64,000 nt of DNA from JAXLQL01 sp046331625 (GCA_046331625.1 JAXLQL010000036.1:13712-77711), one strand, 5' to 3'. Numbered from the stretch's first letter, positions 16,227 through 25,245 are shown. Program-made: numbers and translations. The notes: generated by a model not told the origin, from the sequence alone.

Positions 16227-17803
16227 GACACCTTGCGGGCTCCGGCGACGTGGCGGCCGAGCAGTTCGGCGAACTCGTCGAGCTCTTCCACGTGACGCGC
16301 TTGGCGCTGCTCGGCGAGCACTTCCTCAATGGCGGTGCGAAGGTCGTCGCGATCGAGCCCAGCCTTGACGCCGTGTTCGATACAGTACTCCATTTTGTTC
16401 GCCGTCGCCCGGTCGACGATGTTCTGGATGAGTGCGCCGCTCGAGAGATGCTTCAGATGGAGCACGGCATCGGGGCCTTCGTCGAACTGCACCTCATAGA
16501 GCGGGTAGTTTTCGGAGGTGAGTTCGGCGGCGGCGTAGGCGCTAAGGTCGGCGATGCTCTCGGCGAGGAAGACGCCGTCGAGATGGATCGAGAAGATCTT
16601 GCGCGAGGCCGCCTCGTCGGGTCTCGTGATGCGGATGCGGCGATCGATTCGGCCGGGCCGCGTGATGGCCACGTCGAGCGCGTCGGCGCGATTGGTGGCG
16701 AGCATCACGAAGGCTCCGTTGTCGTCGAGCCCGTCCATTTCGGCGAGGAGCGCGGGAACGAGCGTGAAGCCTGACTCGGCGGAGCCGGGCGCGCGGCGGC
16801 GAAACAACGCATCGGCTTCGTCGAAGAACAGCACCGCGGGATAGCCCTTGTCATCGCGGAATCGGCGCGCTTCGTCAAAGAGCGACTTCACGGCCTTCTC
16901 CGATTGCCCCACGTACATGTCGAGAAGTTGATGTCCCTTGACGTACTTGAACCCGCCGTCGTCGGGACGCCGGTTGTAGAGCGCCGCAAGCAGCTTCACC
17001 ACGGCCTTGCCGAGCAGCGTTTTGCCGCATCCGGGCGGACCATAGAGCAGTACCCCACGGCTGCGGCGGCGCTTGAAAAGGAGAAACAGTTCTGGGTAGA
17101 GCACCGGCCACTGGATGGCGCGGATGAGCTCGCGCTTGGCTTCTTCCTGTCCACCGATGTCGGCCCAGACGCGGTCGAGTGCGGACTGGAGCACGGGCGA
17201 GTCGGGGTCGAAGGCGAGGAGTTCGAGGTCCTTCGGTCCGTCGATCCAGCGGCGCCAGATGCGGCCGCCGAAGTGGACGAGAAAGCTGTGGCCCGATTCC
17301 TCTTTCGTCTTTTCGATGCCGAGTTCGGGGTAGGAGCCCCAGCCGAGTTCGTCGACATTGGCTACTGGGAGCCCGTCGCGGAACGCCCACGCGGCATCGG
17401 AGTTCGACGGGATCTGCAGAGCTTCGCCCATGAGCGACGGCACATCGTACGAGCGCGGCTCGCCGACGGACGCGATCTCCCACTGACTGCTGCGCCAGTT
17501 GAAGTTCGAGGTCTTGAATCCGTAGATCTCTACAGCGGGGCGGTCGTCTTCTACCTGTTGCGGAACGGGCATGAAGTTGGCCGGTCCCACGCCGGTGCGT
17601 CCCCAGCGTGCCGTGAACCCGAGCGCGCGTTGCGGCGAATCGACGGGAACGAGAGCGAAGGCCGCGGTTTGGTCTTCCGGCGAGAGACCGAGCACGTGGA
17701 GTGTGAACGCAATGTCGCGCCCTTGGGGCTCGAAATGTTCGAAACAAAAGTCGACGATATTGTCACCCCGGCCGACGGGGGTCAAGTTTCCGGCGCAGTA
17801 CAT
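16220..17803 (-). CDS. AAA ATPase resembling the proteasome-type ATPase ARC/Mpa
   Basis: A 527-residue protein. Residues 1-200 are a domain I do not recognise. The AAA module has GVLLYGPPGCGKTLLGKAV (Walker A Lys261), AVLFFDEADALFRRR (Asp328-Glu329), ATNRADALDVAITRPGRID (sensor 1 and Arg finger), and a C-terminal segment HLSSGALIQNIVDRATANK. That segment closely resembles the F(N)SGAMIQNVVDRAKKN region of mycobacterial Mpa/ARC. The coiled coil and OB rings of Mpa are missing, and the C-terminus (GARKVSV) lacks an obvious proteasome-docking tail. It probably unfolds or remodels proteins in the cytoplasm. No proteasome subunit or Pup gene is near. Confidence 0.82.
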   Translation of the reverse strand: MYCAGNLTPVGRGDNIVDFCFEHFEPQGRDIAFTLHVLGLSPEDQTAAFALVPVDSPQRALGFTARWGRTGVGPANFMPVPQQVEDDRPAVEIYGFKTSNFNWRSSQWEIASVGEPRSYDVPSLMGEALQIPSNSDAAWAFRDGLPVANVDELGWGSYPELGIEKTKEESGHSFLVHFGGRIWRRWIDGPKDLELLAFDPDSPVLQSALDRVWADIGGQEEAKRELIRAIQWPVLYPELFLLFKRRRSRGVLLYGPPGCGKTLLGKAVVKLLAALYNRRPDDGGFKYVKGHQLLDMYVGQSEKAVKSLFDEARRFRDDKGYPAVLFFDEADALFRRRAPGSAESGFTLVPALLAEMDGLDDNGAFVMLATNRADALDVAITRPGRIDRRIRITRPDEAASRKIFSIHLDGVFLAESIADLSAYAAAELTSENYPLYEVQFDEGPDAVLHLKHLSSGALIQNIVDRATANKMEYCIEHGVKAGLDRDDLRTAIEEVLAEQRQARHVEELDEFAELLGRHVAGARKVSV

Positions 17804-17854
17804 CGTTTTCTTCAGGCTACACTGAAGCGTGTGCGGCGCGGGCGCCGGTCTGTT

Positions 17855-17956
17855 GGCGGGACTGAAGTCCCGCGCAGGCTAAAGCCTGCCCCACATTTCG
17901 GAGGAACTGCAATCCCCGAAGCACATCGGTCCCGCGCTGGCTAAAACCCGCCCTAC
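17855..17956 (+). repeat. Double-hairpin intergenic repeat, one full and one half copy
   Basis: 17855-17894 reads as two small hairpins: GCGGGACTGAAGTCCCGC followed by GCAGGCTAAAGCCTGCC, ending CCAC. A second, half copy (CCCGCGCTGGCTAAAACCCG then CCCTAC) is at 17931-17956. Between them is TTCGGAGGAACTGCAATCC, which resembles the spacer module seen near 47539. It sits in the gap between the AAA gene's start and the DUF255 gene. At least seven other places in this window carry copies. Confidence 0.85.
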
Positions 17957-17983
17957 AAGGTTTCGAAGAAAGGCTCCCTCCGC

Positions 17984-20062
17984 ATGTATACCAATCGGCT
18001 CGTTGACGAAAAGAGTCCGTATTTGCTGCAGCACGCGCACAATCCAGTGGACTGGTATCCGTGGGGCGAAGCAGCTTTCGAGAAGGCGCGGAAGGAAGAC
18101 AAGCCGATCTTTCTCTCGATCGGATACTCCACCTGCCACTGGTGCCACGTGATGGAGCGCGAGTCATTCGAATCGGAAGACGTGGCCGCGGTGCTCAACC
18201 GCTCGTTCGTGGCGATCAAGCTCGACCGCGAAGAACGCCCAGACATCGACCGCATCTACATGATGTTCGTGCAAGCCACCACGGGAAGCGGCGGATGGCC
18301 GATGTCGGTATGGCTGACGCCGGAGCTGAAGCCGTTCTTCGGCGGCACGTATTTTCCGCCGGACAATCGCTATGGCCGGCCGGGGTTCAAATCGATTCTC
18401 GAATATTTGGCGAATGCGTGGATCACCGATCGCGCGAAGATCATGGAGTCGGGCCGCGAGGTGCTGGGCGAACTTGAGAAGCATGCGCAAGTGCAGCCAG
18501 AGTCGCTGAGCCGGCTGGACCACTCAGCGCTCGACTCGTGCTACCACGTCTTCCGCCGCATGTTCGATTCGCGGTTGGGAGGCTTCGGTAGCGCTCCGAA
18601 GTTTCCGCGCCCGGTGGCGCACAACTTTCTGTTCCGCTACGGAGTGACGAAGCCTGAACAAGAGGCGATCGACATGGTGCTGCTCACGCTACGCGAGATG
18701 GCCAAGGGCGGAATGTATGACCAGATCGGCGGCGGCTTCCATCGCTATTCGGTAGACGACCGGTGGTTCGTGCCGCACTTCGAGAAGATGCTCTACGATC
18801 AGGCGCAACTCGCTACGTCGTATCTCGAGGCGTTCCAGATCACGGGCGACCGGCAGTACGCCGAGGTCGCGGCCGATGTGTTCGACTATGTCTTGCGCGA
18901 CATGACGCATCCGGAAGGCGGGTTCTATTCGGCCGAGGACGCCGATAGCGTGATCGACGCCGCGCATCCGCACGAGAAGGGCGAAGGCGCGTTTTATGTG
19001 TGGTCGCAGCGGGAACTCGAGGATGTGCTCGGGCGCGATTTGGCGGCGTTCGTCTCCTATCGCTTCGGCTGCGAGGCGGATGGCAACGTCCGCAACGATC
19101 CGCATGAGGAGTTCCGGGGCAAGAACATTCTCTACCAGGCGCGTACGGTGGAAGAAACGGCGCGGCGGTTCAATGTGACCGAGGCCGAGGTGAAGATGGC
19201 GCTGGCTTCGGTGCGGCCAAAGCTGATGGAGGCGCGGGCGAGGCGGGTGAGGCCGCACTTGGATGATAAGATTCTGACGGCGTGGAACGGGCTGATGATT
19301 TCCGCGTTCGCGCTGGGCGCGCAGGTGCTGGGAGACAGGCGGCTCGAAGATGCGGCGCGACGCGCGGCGGATTTCCTATTCGCGAGGATGCGGCGGGGCG
19401 ATGTGCTGTTGCGACGATTCCGCGATGGCGATGCGGCGATCCCAGGGTTCCTCGATGACTACGCGTTCTACGCGAACGCGCTGGTGGACCTCTACGAGAC
19501 GGTGTTCGAACCGCGCTATCTGCATCTGGCGGCGGAGTTGGCAGCGGAGATGTGCACGCGATTCGAGGATCGCGAGCGCGGCGGATTCTTCAGCGCGGCA
19601 GCGGGCGACGCGAGTGTGGTGCTGCAGCTCAAAGACGACTACGACGGCGCCGAGCCATCGGGCAATTCCATGGCGGTCATGGTGCTGGTGCGGCTGGCGG
19701 CGATGCTCGGGCGGGACGACTTCAAGGCGTCCGCCGAACGCGCGCTCGGGGCGTTTGGGTCGCGGTTGCGATTAGCTCCGCACTCGTTGCCGCAGATGCT
19801 GGTGGCCTACATGCAGAATGGATCGAAACCGAAGCAGATCATTTTGGCGGGCGATCCGGGTGCGGATGACATGCAGCGGATGCTCGCGGAAGTGCGCAGG
19901 CGGTTCTTACCGTACAAGGCCGTCATGATTTCTAACCCTATGTTGCCATTGACCGAATCGATGATTGCCGTAGACGGCAAGGCAACCGCGTACGTCTGTG
20001 AGAACTTCGCCTGCCAGCTTCCGACGACGGATTTCGACAGGCTGGTCGAGTTGCTACAATAG
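17984..20062 (+). CDS. DUF255 thioredoxin-domain protein (YyaL/spermatogenesis-associated protein 20 family)
   Basis: A 692-residue protein of the YyaL family, full length. The N-terminal thioredoxin-like domain starts NRLVDEKSPYLLQHAHNPVD and contains the family signature IGYSTCHWCHVMERESF (CxxC about residue 50). A long alpha/alpha-toroid half resembling N-acylglucosamine 2-epimerases follows (FGSAPKFPRP, GGMYDQIGGGFHRYSVD, HFEKMLYDQAQL, DDKILTAWNGLMISAF). The enzymatic role is not established for the family. It has no signal peptide, so it is cytoplasmic. Six nt separate its stop from the tpx ATG, which hints at a shared redox-related transcript. Confidence 0.93.
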   Translation: MYTNRLVDEKSPYLLQHAHNPVDWYPWGEAAFEKARKEDKPIFLSIGYSTCHWCHVMERESFESEDVAAVLNRSFVAIKLDREERPDIDRIYMMFVQATTGSGGWPMSVWLTPELKPFFGGTYFPPDNRYGRPGFKSILEYLANAWITDRAKIMESGREVLGELEKHAQVQPESLSRLDHSALDSCYHVFRRMFDSRLGGFGSAPKFPRPVAHNFLFRYGVTKPEQEAIDMVLLTLREMAKGGMYDQIGGGFHRYSVDDRWFVPHFEKMLYDQAQLATSYLEAFQITGDRQYAEVAADVFDYVLRDMTHPEGGFYSAEDADSVIDAAHPHEKGEGAFYVWSQRELEDVLGRDLAAFVSYRFGCEADGNVRNDPHEEFRGKNILYQARTVEETARRFNVTEAEVKMALASVRPKLMEARARRVRPHLDDKILTAWNGLMISAFALGAQVLGDRRLEDAARRAADFLFARMRRGDVLLRRFRDGDAAIPGFLDDYAFYANALVDLYETVFEPRYLHLAAELAAEMCTRFEDRERGGFFSAAAGDASVVLQLKDDYDGAEPSGNSMAVMVLVRLAAMLGRDDFKASAERALGAFGSRLRLAPHSLPQMLVAYMQNGSKPKQIILAGDPGADDMQRMLAEVRRRFLPYKAVMISNPMLPLTESMIAVDGKATAYVCENFACQLPTTDFDRLVELLQ

Positions 20063-20068
20063 CCGCTT

Positions 20069-20575
20069 ATGGCCCGAACAACAACTCTCAGAGGAAATGC
20101 GTTGGAGCTGGCTGGTCCGGAACTGCACGCCGGCGATCCGGCTCCGAACTTCGAAGCAGTGGACAACGCGCTGAAGCCGGTGACGCTCGATTCGACTGGC
20201 GCCGGAGTGCGAATTTTCAGCGTGGTGCCGTCGCTCGACACGCCGGTGTGCGATGCCCAGACCAAGCGGTTCAACGAGGAAGCGGCGAAGCTGAGCGGCG
20301 TGGGCATCTACACGTTCAGCATGGACCTGCCGTTCGCGCAAAAACGCTGGTGCGGGGCGTTCGGGATCGACAAGGTGAACATGGTGTCGGACCACCGGAC
20401 GGGCAGCTTCGGCTATGCGTATGGGACGCTGATCAAGGATCTGCGGATCCACAGCCGGGCGATTTTCGTGGTGGACAAGAGCAACAAGATTGTCCACGCG
20501 GAGTATGTGCCGGAAGTGGCGGAGCATCCGAATTACGATGCGGCTTTGGCGGCGGTGAAGTCGGCGGCGGCGTAG
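20069..20575 (+). CDS. tpx: Thiol peroxidase, atypical 2-Cys peroxiredoxin
   Basis: A complete 168-residue Tpx. The peroxidatic Cys is residue 61 in PSLDTPVCDAQT and the resolving Cys is residue 95 in KRWCGAFG, exactly the E. coli numbers. It reduces hydrogen and alkyl peroxides with thioredoxin as donor. The preceding DUF255 gene carries its own thioredoxin fold and ends 6 nt upstream, so a functional pair is possible. A TACAAT box at 20055-20060 overlaps that stop codon and lies 8 nt before the ATG. A separate near-leaderless transcript is therefore conceivable. Confidence 0.97.
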   Translation: MARTTTLRGNALELAGPELHAGDPAPNFEAVDNALKPVTLDSTGAGVRIFSVVPSLDTPVCDAQTKRFNEEAAKLSGVGIYTFSMDLPFAQKRWCGAFGIDKVNMVSDHRTGSFGYAYGTLIKDLRIHSRAIFVVDKSNKIVHAEYVPEVAEHPNYDAALAAVKSAAA

Positions 20576-20584
20576 CAGGGGGGG

Positions 20585-20746
20585 GGCGGGACTGGAGCGG
20601 GTTTGGCGGCTGAAGCTTGGCCTACACTGGCACGTTTGCATGTGCCCCGGTGCGAGGATCGGCTGCGGGACTGAAGTCCCGCGCTGGCTAAAGCCCGCCC
20701 TACAAGTCTTCGCGGCGGGGAAAGAAACTCAAGGATAGTAGTGCAC
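20585..20746 (+). repeat. Composite intergenic repeat: degenerate and full double hairpin plus 39-nt tail module
   Basis: A degenerate copy spans about 20585-20629. A full copy (GCGGGACTGAAGTCCCGC + GCTGGCTAAAGCCCGCC + CTAC) is at 20665-20703. Directly after it, 20708-20746 is a 39-nt module (CTTCGCGGCGGGGAAAGAAA... ending GATAGTAGTGCAC). The module recurs at 35936-35974 and 47660-47698, in the same order and orientation after a hairpin copy. The whole block lies between the ends of two convergent genes and could terminate transcription both ways. Confidence 0.8.
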
Positions 20747-20773
20747 GTCAACGTCCCGCCCAACAGGTAAAGG

Positions 20774-21343
20774 TTACTGCTGCTGCTTCTGCGGGGGCAT
20801 TTCGTAGACGTAGAGCTGGTGGGTGCGCTTGTGCGCTTCCACCTTCTCTACCTTCTTCGGCGTCCAGCCGGGGATCTGGTAATCGTGCGAAACGACGCGC
20901 GCGCCGGCGTGAAGTGACTTTTCGAGCTTGGGCCGGATCTGCTCATTGCTGGTGGTCAGCAGGTAGATGGTGACCACATCGGCCTTGGAAAGGTCGGCGG
21001 TGAGGAGATCGCCTTCCACCACCTGAATGCGGTCATCGAGCTTGAGCTGCTTGATACGCTCGGTGGACGACTTCACTTCCTTGGCCGAGATCTCGATCCC
21101 GACCGCTTTGGCGCCGAAGCGTTGGGCTGCGGTAATGAGCACGCGGCCATCGCCCGACCCGAGGTCGTAGACGTTTTCGTTGGGTTTCACGTCGGCGGCT
21201 TCGAGCATCTTCTCCACCACGTTCTGCGGTGAGGCGACGAAGGGCGCCAGACGCTTGATCGGCGACGTGGAAATCTGCTGAGCCCACAGCCCAGCCGGGA
21301 GCGATGCCAGCGCTACCGCCAAAGTGACCCTAGAAGCGTGCAT
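20774..21343 (-). CDS. Exported SAM-dependent methyltransferase
   Basis: A 189-residue class I methyltransferase that begins with a clear signal peptide, MHASRVTLAVALASLPAGLWAQ. Mature residues show VVEKMLEAADVKPNENVYDL with the SAM motif I GSGDGRVLITAAQRF, motif II VGIEISAKEV and the motif IV region VVTIYLLTTSNEQIRPKL. The C-terminus is basic and Gln-rich. The sequence resembles the small DOT1-like/UbiE-fold proteins often found in Acidobacteria. SAM is cytoplasmic, so an exported methyltransferase is odd. Either the leader is a membrane anchor facing the cytoplasm, or the protein has another role. It follows the secreted unknown gene on the same strand after 8 nt. Confidence 0.85.
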   Translation of the reverse strand: MHASRVTLAVALASLPAGLWAQQISTSPIKRLAPFVASPQNVVEKMLEAADVKPNENVYDLGSGDGRVLITAAQRFGAKAVGIEISAKEVKSSTERIKQLKLDDRIQVVEGDLLTADLSKADVVTIYLLTTSNEQIRPKLEKSLHAGARVVSHDYQIPGWTPKKVEKVEAHKRTHQLYVYEMPPQKQQQ

Positions 21344-21351
21344 ATCAGAAA

Positions 21352-22605
21352 CTACCTCTCACCAGTTGAGACCGATGCGATCTGCTTTCCGTTTCTGAAT
21401 TTTACTATACGTGTGACCATTTCGGAGATGGAGTACCACAGATCGCGCGGGCGGCTGATGGTGAACTCCGTTCCTTTGAAGAACTTGACGGCGTTTCCGA
21501 TGGTGTCGCGCCAAGGGGTGGCTTGCGGGTTCAGAATGTAGTTCAGGTAGAACATCGGGAACTCCACCTCGCCGATCTGGCGGAGCTTGTCTTCCGGAAT
21601 CCCCTGGTCCAGCAGTGCCTTGGGACCGGCGAACACCATGGCGTCCGGCTTGGCGGAGACCACCGTTTCCTTGGCGATCAGTTCGGCCAGGAAGTCCGTC
21701 TCGCCGTGCTTCTTGCCGAGAAGCTTGAGATCGATGGCGCCGGGGGTGACCTCTTTGAGCGATTCGCCCAGCGCTTTGAAATCGATGCGGTCGGCGTTTT
21801 CCTGGCGGTAGAGGATCTTCTGGTCGCGGAGGTTGAAGGCCACGAGCGAGAACTTGCCGATGCGGGGATCACGCGTGAGCGTCCGCAGCATCGAGACGAG
21901 GGCTACCGTATCGATGGGACGCAGCGTGGCGGCAGTGGGTTTCTGCGGCGCGAAGTTCATGAGGATCTTCACGGTGAGCGGCTTGCCTTCAGAGCTGCGC
22001 TCCACCGGAGGCTCGTCATGGAACTGCTCGGGGTGAATCGGCTCAATGGCGCCCGTGCCGATCATCAGATTCATCTGCTTGTCTTTGTTCGGGAGCGAGG
22101 CTTCCACATCCCAGGAGTGGGAGCAGACCCGCTCACTACGGTCCCGCATCAGCCAGTCGACGTGGTAGTTCCCTTCCCCGAGGTCGAAGCCGCCTTGGAG
22201 CACAGCGTCTCCCTTGGCCTCCTCTTCTATGCTCGGGACGCGGATCTTTTGGGTGAAGTAGCGGATGTCGTCCGGATGGTCCTTGGAAGCGACGCGGAAC
22301 AAGACGGAGAGCAGGTTCTCGGAGCCCGAGAGTTCCCGCAACGGAACTGTCACATCGTACCCGGCGTGGAATCGCAGGTCGAACCCGAGGAACGGCTTGT
22401 CCTGCGTCACCGAGCAAGGCAGATCATTGCGATTCTCACCCGCCTCGAGCACCGCCAAGTCAGTGTTCTGTACGCGGACTCGGGAGCCTGTGGCGCCCAT
22501 CGGCAGTTGCGCTGCTGCCGGCGCTCCGAGGATCAGGACCAGCACCACTGGCATGGCGGCCCTATCCACCAACCTACTCTGCAACGTGACCTTCCTCTGG
22601 GTCAT
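21352..22605 (-). CDS. Secreted Acidobacteria-type protein of unknown function (VWFA-related layout)
   Basis: A 417-residue protein with a signal peptide (hydrophobic core VVLVLILGAPAAAQ, residues about 20-33) and a good Shine-Dalgarno AAGGGA 8 nt before ATG 22605. It has a beta-rich first half (FLGFDLRFHAGYDVTV, FDLGEGNYHVDWLMRDRSER). The second half has alternating strands and helices (LTVKILMNFAPQKPT, LVSMLRTLTRDPRIGKFSLV, KPDAMVFAGPKALLD) like a VWA-type Rossmann fold, but no DxSxS metal motif is visible. I cannot assign a function. The exported methyltransferase follows 8 nt downstream, so the two probably form an operon. Confidence 0.7.
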   Translation of the reverse strand: MTQRKVTLQSRLVDRAAMPVVLVLILGAPAAAQLPMGATGSRVRVQNTDLAVLEAGENRNDLPCSVTQDKPFLGFDLRFHAGYDVTVPLRELSGSENLLSVLFRVASKDHPDDIRYFTQKIRVPSIEEEAKGDAVLQGGFDLGEGNYHVDWLMRDRSERVCSHSWDVEASLPNKDKQMNLMIGTGAIEPIHPEQFHDEPPVERSSEGKPLTVKILMNFAPQKPTAATLRPIDTVALVSMLRTLTRDPRIGKFSLVAFNLRDQKILYRQENADRIDFKALGESLKEVTPGAIDLKLLGKKHGETDFLAELIAKETVVSAKPDAMVFAGPKALLDQGIPEDKLRQIGEVEFPMFYLNYILNPQATPWRDTIGNAVKFFKGTEFTISRPRDLWYSISEMVTRIVKFRNGKQIASVSTGER

Positions 22606-22699
22606 CTGTTCCAGTCCCTTTCAGATCGACATTTCGGTTTGGGAACCTTCCCACCACCCACCCTGGCTACGAGAGCCTGACTACCGTATGAAAGATTGT

Positions 22700-23356
22700 A
22701 TGATGAAACGGGCTCGGTGGGAAGCCAGGGGTTTCACCATTTCACATATCATCGTCCAGTACCGCCGCCTGGGTGAGGCCTATGGCGAGGAATTTCAACG
22801 CAATCGGGACCTTCACGGCGCGCGGATCCAGTGCCGGGCGGGGTGTTCCGATTGCTGCAGCCAGCTCTTCCAAATTACGGAGATCGAAGCGGCGGAGGTG
22901 TCTCGGGGCGTGGCGGCGCAGGCTGAGAGCGTGCGGGAAAGGCTGCGGGCGCGGGCTGCCCAGTACCTCGCCGAGCGGCACGGCATCGTTGCGCGGAGCG
23001 GGCTTGGGGCGACGGAGGCATGGGGCAGTCTGCCGCCGGTGGGGACGCGGCTGGCCTGCCCGGCGCTCGAAGACGGCGTCTGCACGATCTACGAGTGGCG
23101 CCCGCTGATCTGCCGCAAGTTCGGGGTCCCGCTCTGGAATCCTGATCGGCCGGGTCGCGTCTACGCGTGTGAGAAGAACTTCCGGGCGGGGGATGAGATC
23201 GACGACCCGCATCTGATCCGGATCCAGACGGGGCTTCACGAGCAGGCGAAGGCGTTGCAGGCGGCATACAACGAGCAAGGCGGCGTGCGGGATCCGGAGC
23301 CGCTCACAGTGGCGCGGGCGATTCTCGAGGATCTGAGCGGGTTCGCGCCGGAGTGA
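22700..23356 (+). CDS. YkgJ-type cysteine cluster protein
   Basis: A 218-residue protein of the YkgJ/CxxxCxxCC family. Cys45, Cys49, Cys52 and Cys53 (QCRAGCSDCC) form the first half of the metal site. CPALEDGVCTIYEWRPLICR supplies the rest, an arrangement thought to bind zinc or an iron-sulfur cluster. The function is unknown for most members. Start is ATG 22700 (or the in-frame ATGs at 22688 and 22703), and longer upstream frames run through non-coding sequence. It ends 21 nt before ssb, in the same direction. Confidence 0.85.
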   Translation: MMKRARWEARGFTISHIIVQYRRLGEAYGEEFQRNRDLHGARIQCRAGCSDCCSQLFQITEIEAAEVSRGVAAQAESVRERLRARAAQYLAERHGIVARSGLGATEAWGSLPPVGTRLACPALEDGVCTIYEWRPLICRKFGVPLWNPDRPGRVYACEKNFRAGDEIDDPHLIRIQTGLHEQAKALQAAYNEQGGVRDPEPLTVARAILEDLSGFAPE

Positions 23357-23377
23357 TGTGCTACGCTGCTAAATACG

Positions 23378-23893
23378 ATGGCTTCGAGAAGCGTCAATAA
23401 AGTCATTCTTCTTGGTCACTTAGGCAAGGATGCCGAAACCCGGTTCACCCCTCAGGGGTCGGCCGTGACCAATTTCACGATCGCCACCAGCCGGCGCTGG
23501 AAAGATCAGCAGACCGGCGAATGGAAAGAACAAACCGAGTGGCACAACGTGGTGCTGTGGCGTAGCGAGAACGTCTCGAACTACCTCACCAAGGGCAAGC
23601 AAGTCTACGTCGAGGGCCGGCTGCAGACGCGGTCTTGGGACGATAAAGACGGCAACAAGCGCTACACGACGGAAGTGGTTGCCGATGACGTGATCCTGCT
23701 GGGCGGGCGTGGCGGCGGCGAGGGCGGCGATTCGGGCGGGTTCGATCAGCCGAATGCTCCGGTGTCGATGCCGCGGAGTGCGCGGCCACAGGCAGCCGCG
23801 GCGCCACGTTCGAGCGCTCCACCACCGGCGGCTCCGCCTCAGGCGGATCCCTATGGCGACCAGGGAATTTCCGACGACGACGTGCCGTTCTAG
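23378..23893 (+). CDS. ssb: Single-stranded DNA-binding protein
   Basis: A complete 171-residue SSB. The OB fold spans residues 5-110 (SVNKVILLGHLGKDAETRF, WHNVVLWRSENVSNYLTKG, YVEGRLQTRSWDDKDGNKRY). A Gly/Pro/Ala-rich linker follows, and the acidic tip DDDVPF recruits repair and replication partners. It acts as a homotetramer on single-stranded DNA. A TACGCT -10-like box (23362-23367) lies 10 nt before the ATG with no Shine-Dalgarno visible, so a near-leaderless message is possible. No dnaB or rpsR neighbours are present, so this could be a main or an accessory SSB. Confidence 0.97.
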   Translation: MASRSVNKVILLGHLGKDAETRFTPQGSAVTNFTIATSRRWKDQQTGEWKEQTEWHNVVLWRSENVSNYLTKGKQVYVEGRLQTRSWDDKDGNKRYTTEVVADDVILLGGRGGGEGGDSGGFDQPNAPVSMPRSARPQAAAAPRSSAPPPAAPPQADPYGDQGISDDDVPF

Positions 23894-23949
23894 CGCGAAT
23901 CCCCTATCACGCCAAGGGGCGGGCGAGCCGAATCAACGGATAGCCTCCC

Positions 23950-25245
23950 ATGCTCATCGAGCACCTACGCATCCTCGTGGATTTTTTCTGGCGTCCGCTG
24001 TACGCGGTGTCGCGGGTGCTCGATCATGGGCGCTTGGGATGGGCGGTGGGATTTGCGATCGTCACGGCGTTGTTGTTGCAACTGCCAGAGCAGAGAGGGC
24101 AACTGCGCCGGGCAGTGGAACTGACGCAGAAGGCAAACCGCGCAACCGGTGAGCAAAAGCAACCCTCAACCGGCGACATGGCCGAGTTGCGGCGCCAAAC
24201 GGAAGTGATGCTCGCCCGCGACAGCATCTTCGGCTCTGGTGCAGGCTTGGGCGGGTACGTGGTGTTGGCCGGAGTCTTTGCCCCGTTGGCGATCGTGATT
24301 CTCGCTTACTGGGATGGGCTCGGCCGGGGCGGAAGCCTGTTGCGGCGGGACTACGGATCTGCGCTGGCGTGTTTGTCGATGGCTTGGACGGCGTCGCGTC
24401 TGCCAGCCGTACCACTGGAGTTTGCAAGGCAGTCGCTACCGAACGATCCGCCGTGGGGACCTTGGATCATGCCGGGCGCATGGGCCCTGTTCCTGGTCTT
24501 CGCAACGGCGGCACTGCGGACGGTGCCGGGCGGGCGATGGTTCAGCTCCGCGGTGACTTCGGTGGTGAGCGGTTGCGCGATGCTGGGCGCGGGGCTGGTG
24601 ACGCCGGGCTTGGGCAGTTCCGGCTACTTCCTCTTCTCGCCGTGGATCCTTTACTACTTGTGGTCATACTTCGGATCCGGCGTGAGCGGTCTGGGCGATA
24701 CGTTCCGCTCCGGCCAGAACTATCGCCGGGCGCTCGAAGCGACAAGCATCAATCCGCATGACTCCGATGCGCAATACCAGCTCGGGCTGATCGAGATGCA
24801 GCGGCGCAAGTTTCCCGAGGCCGAGAAGCGGTTCCGCGAAGCCGTGCGGATCGACTCGAAGGACGCCGACTATCACTATCAACTGGGGCGATCGCTCAGT
24901 GAGCAGGGCCGGTTCGCCGAAGCGTGCGAATCCTTCGGCAAAGCGGCGGCGCTGAATGACAAGGCATCGAACCACGAAGTGCTACGCGACCTGGGCGCGA
25001 CGCAGTTGGCTCTCCAGCATCTGAATGAAGCGGTTCAGTCGCTCGAGGCTTACGTGGCGCGGCGGGAGTACGATCCGGTGGGGTTGGTTTACTACGGGCG
25101 GACGCTGAAGCAACAGGGCCGGGCCGCGGAAGCGAAGCGCGCGTTCGAGCAAGCGGTGGAGGCGTGGCGCACGATGCCTGATTGGCGCGCGGCCGAGCTT
25201 CGGGTGTGGGAGCGGGCGGCTCGCGATGAGATGAAGAAGCTATAG
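23950..25245 (+). CDS. TPR-repeat integral membrane protein
   Basis: A 431-residue protein. The first about 250 residues hold five or six hydrophobic segments (YVVLAGVFAPLAIVILAYW, LFLVFATAALRTV, VVSGCAMLGAGLVTPGLG, YFLFSPWILYYLWSYF) with a Yip1-like look. Tandem tetratricopeptide repeats follow from about residue 260 (PHDSDAQYQLGLIEMQRRKF, DSKDADYHYQLGRSLSEQGR, YGRTLKQQGRAAEAKRAFEQ). The TPR part should face the cytoplasm or periplasm as a protein-docking surface. Partners are unknown. It follows ssb by 56 nt and is followed by inverted repeat copies. Confidence 0.8.
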   Translation: MLIEHLRILVDFFWRPLYAVSRVLDHGRLGWAVGFAIVTALLLQLPEQRGQLRRAVELTQKANRATGEQKQPSTGDMAELRRQTEVMLARDSIFGSGAGLGGYVVLAGVFAPLAIVILAYWDGLGRGGSLLRRDYGSALACLSMAWTASRLPAVPLEFARQSLPNDPPWGPWIMPGAWALFLVFATAALRTVPGGRWFSSAVTSVVSGCAMLGAGLVTPGLGSSGYFLFSPWILYYLWSYFGSGVSGLGDTFRSGQNYRRALEATSINPHDSDAQYQLGLIEMQRRKFPEAEKRFREAVRIDSKDADYHYQLGRSLSEQGRFAEACESFGKAAALNDKASNHEVLRDLGATQLALQHLNEAVQSLEAYVARREYDPVGLVYYGRTLKQQGRAAEAKRAFEQAVEAWRTMPDWRAAELRVWERAARDEMKKL

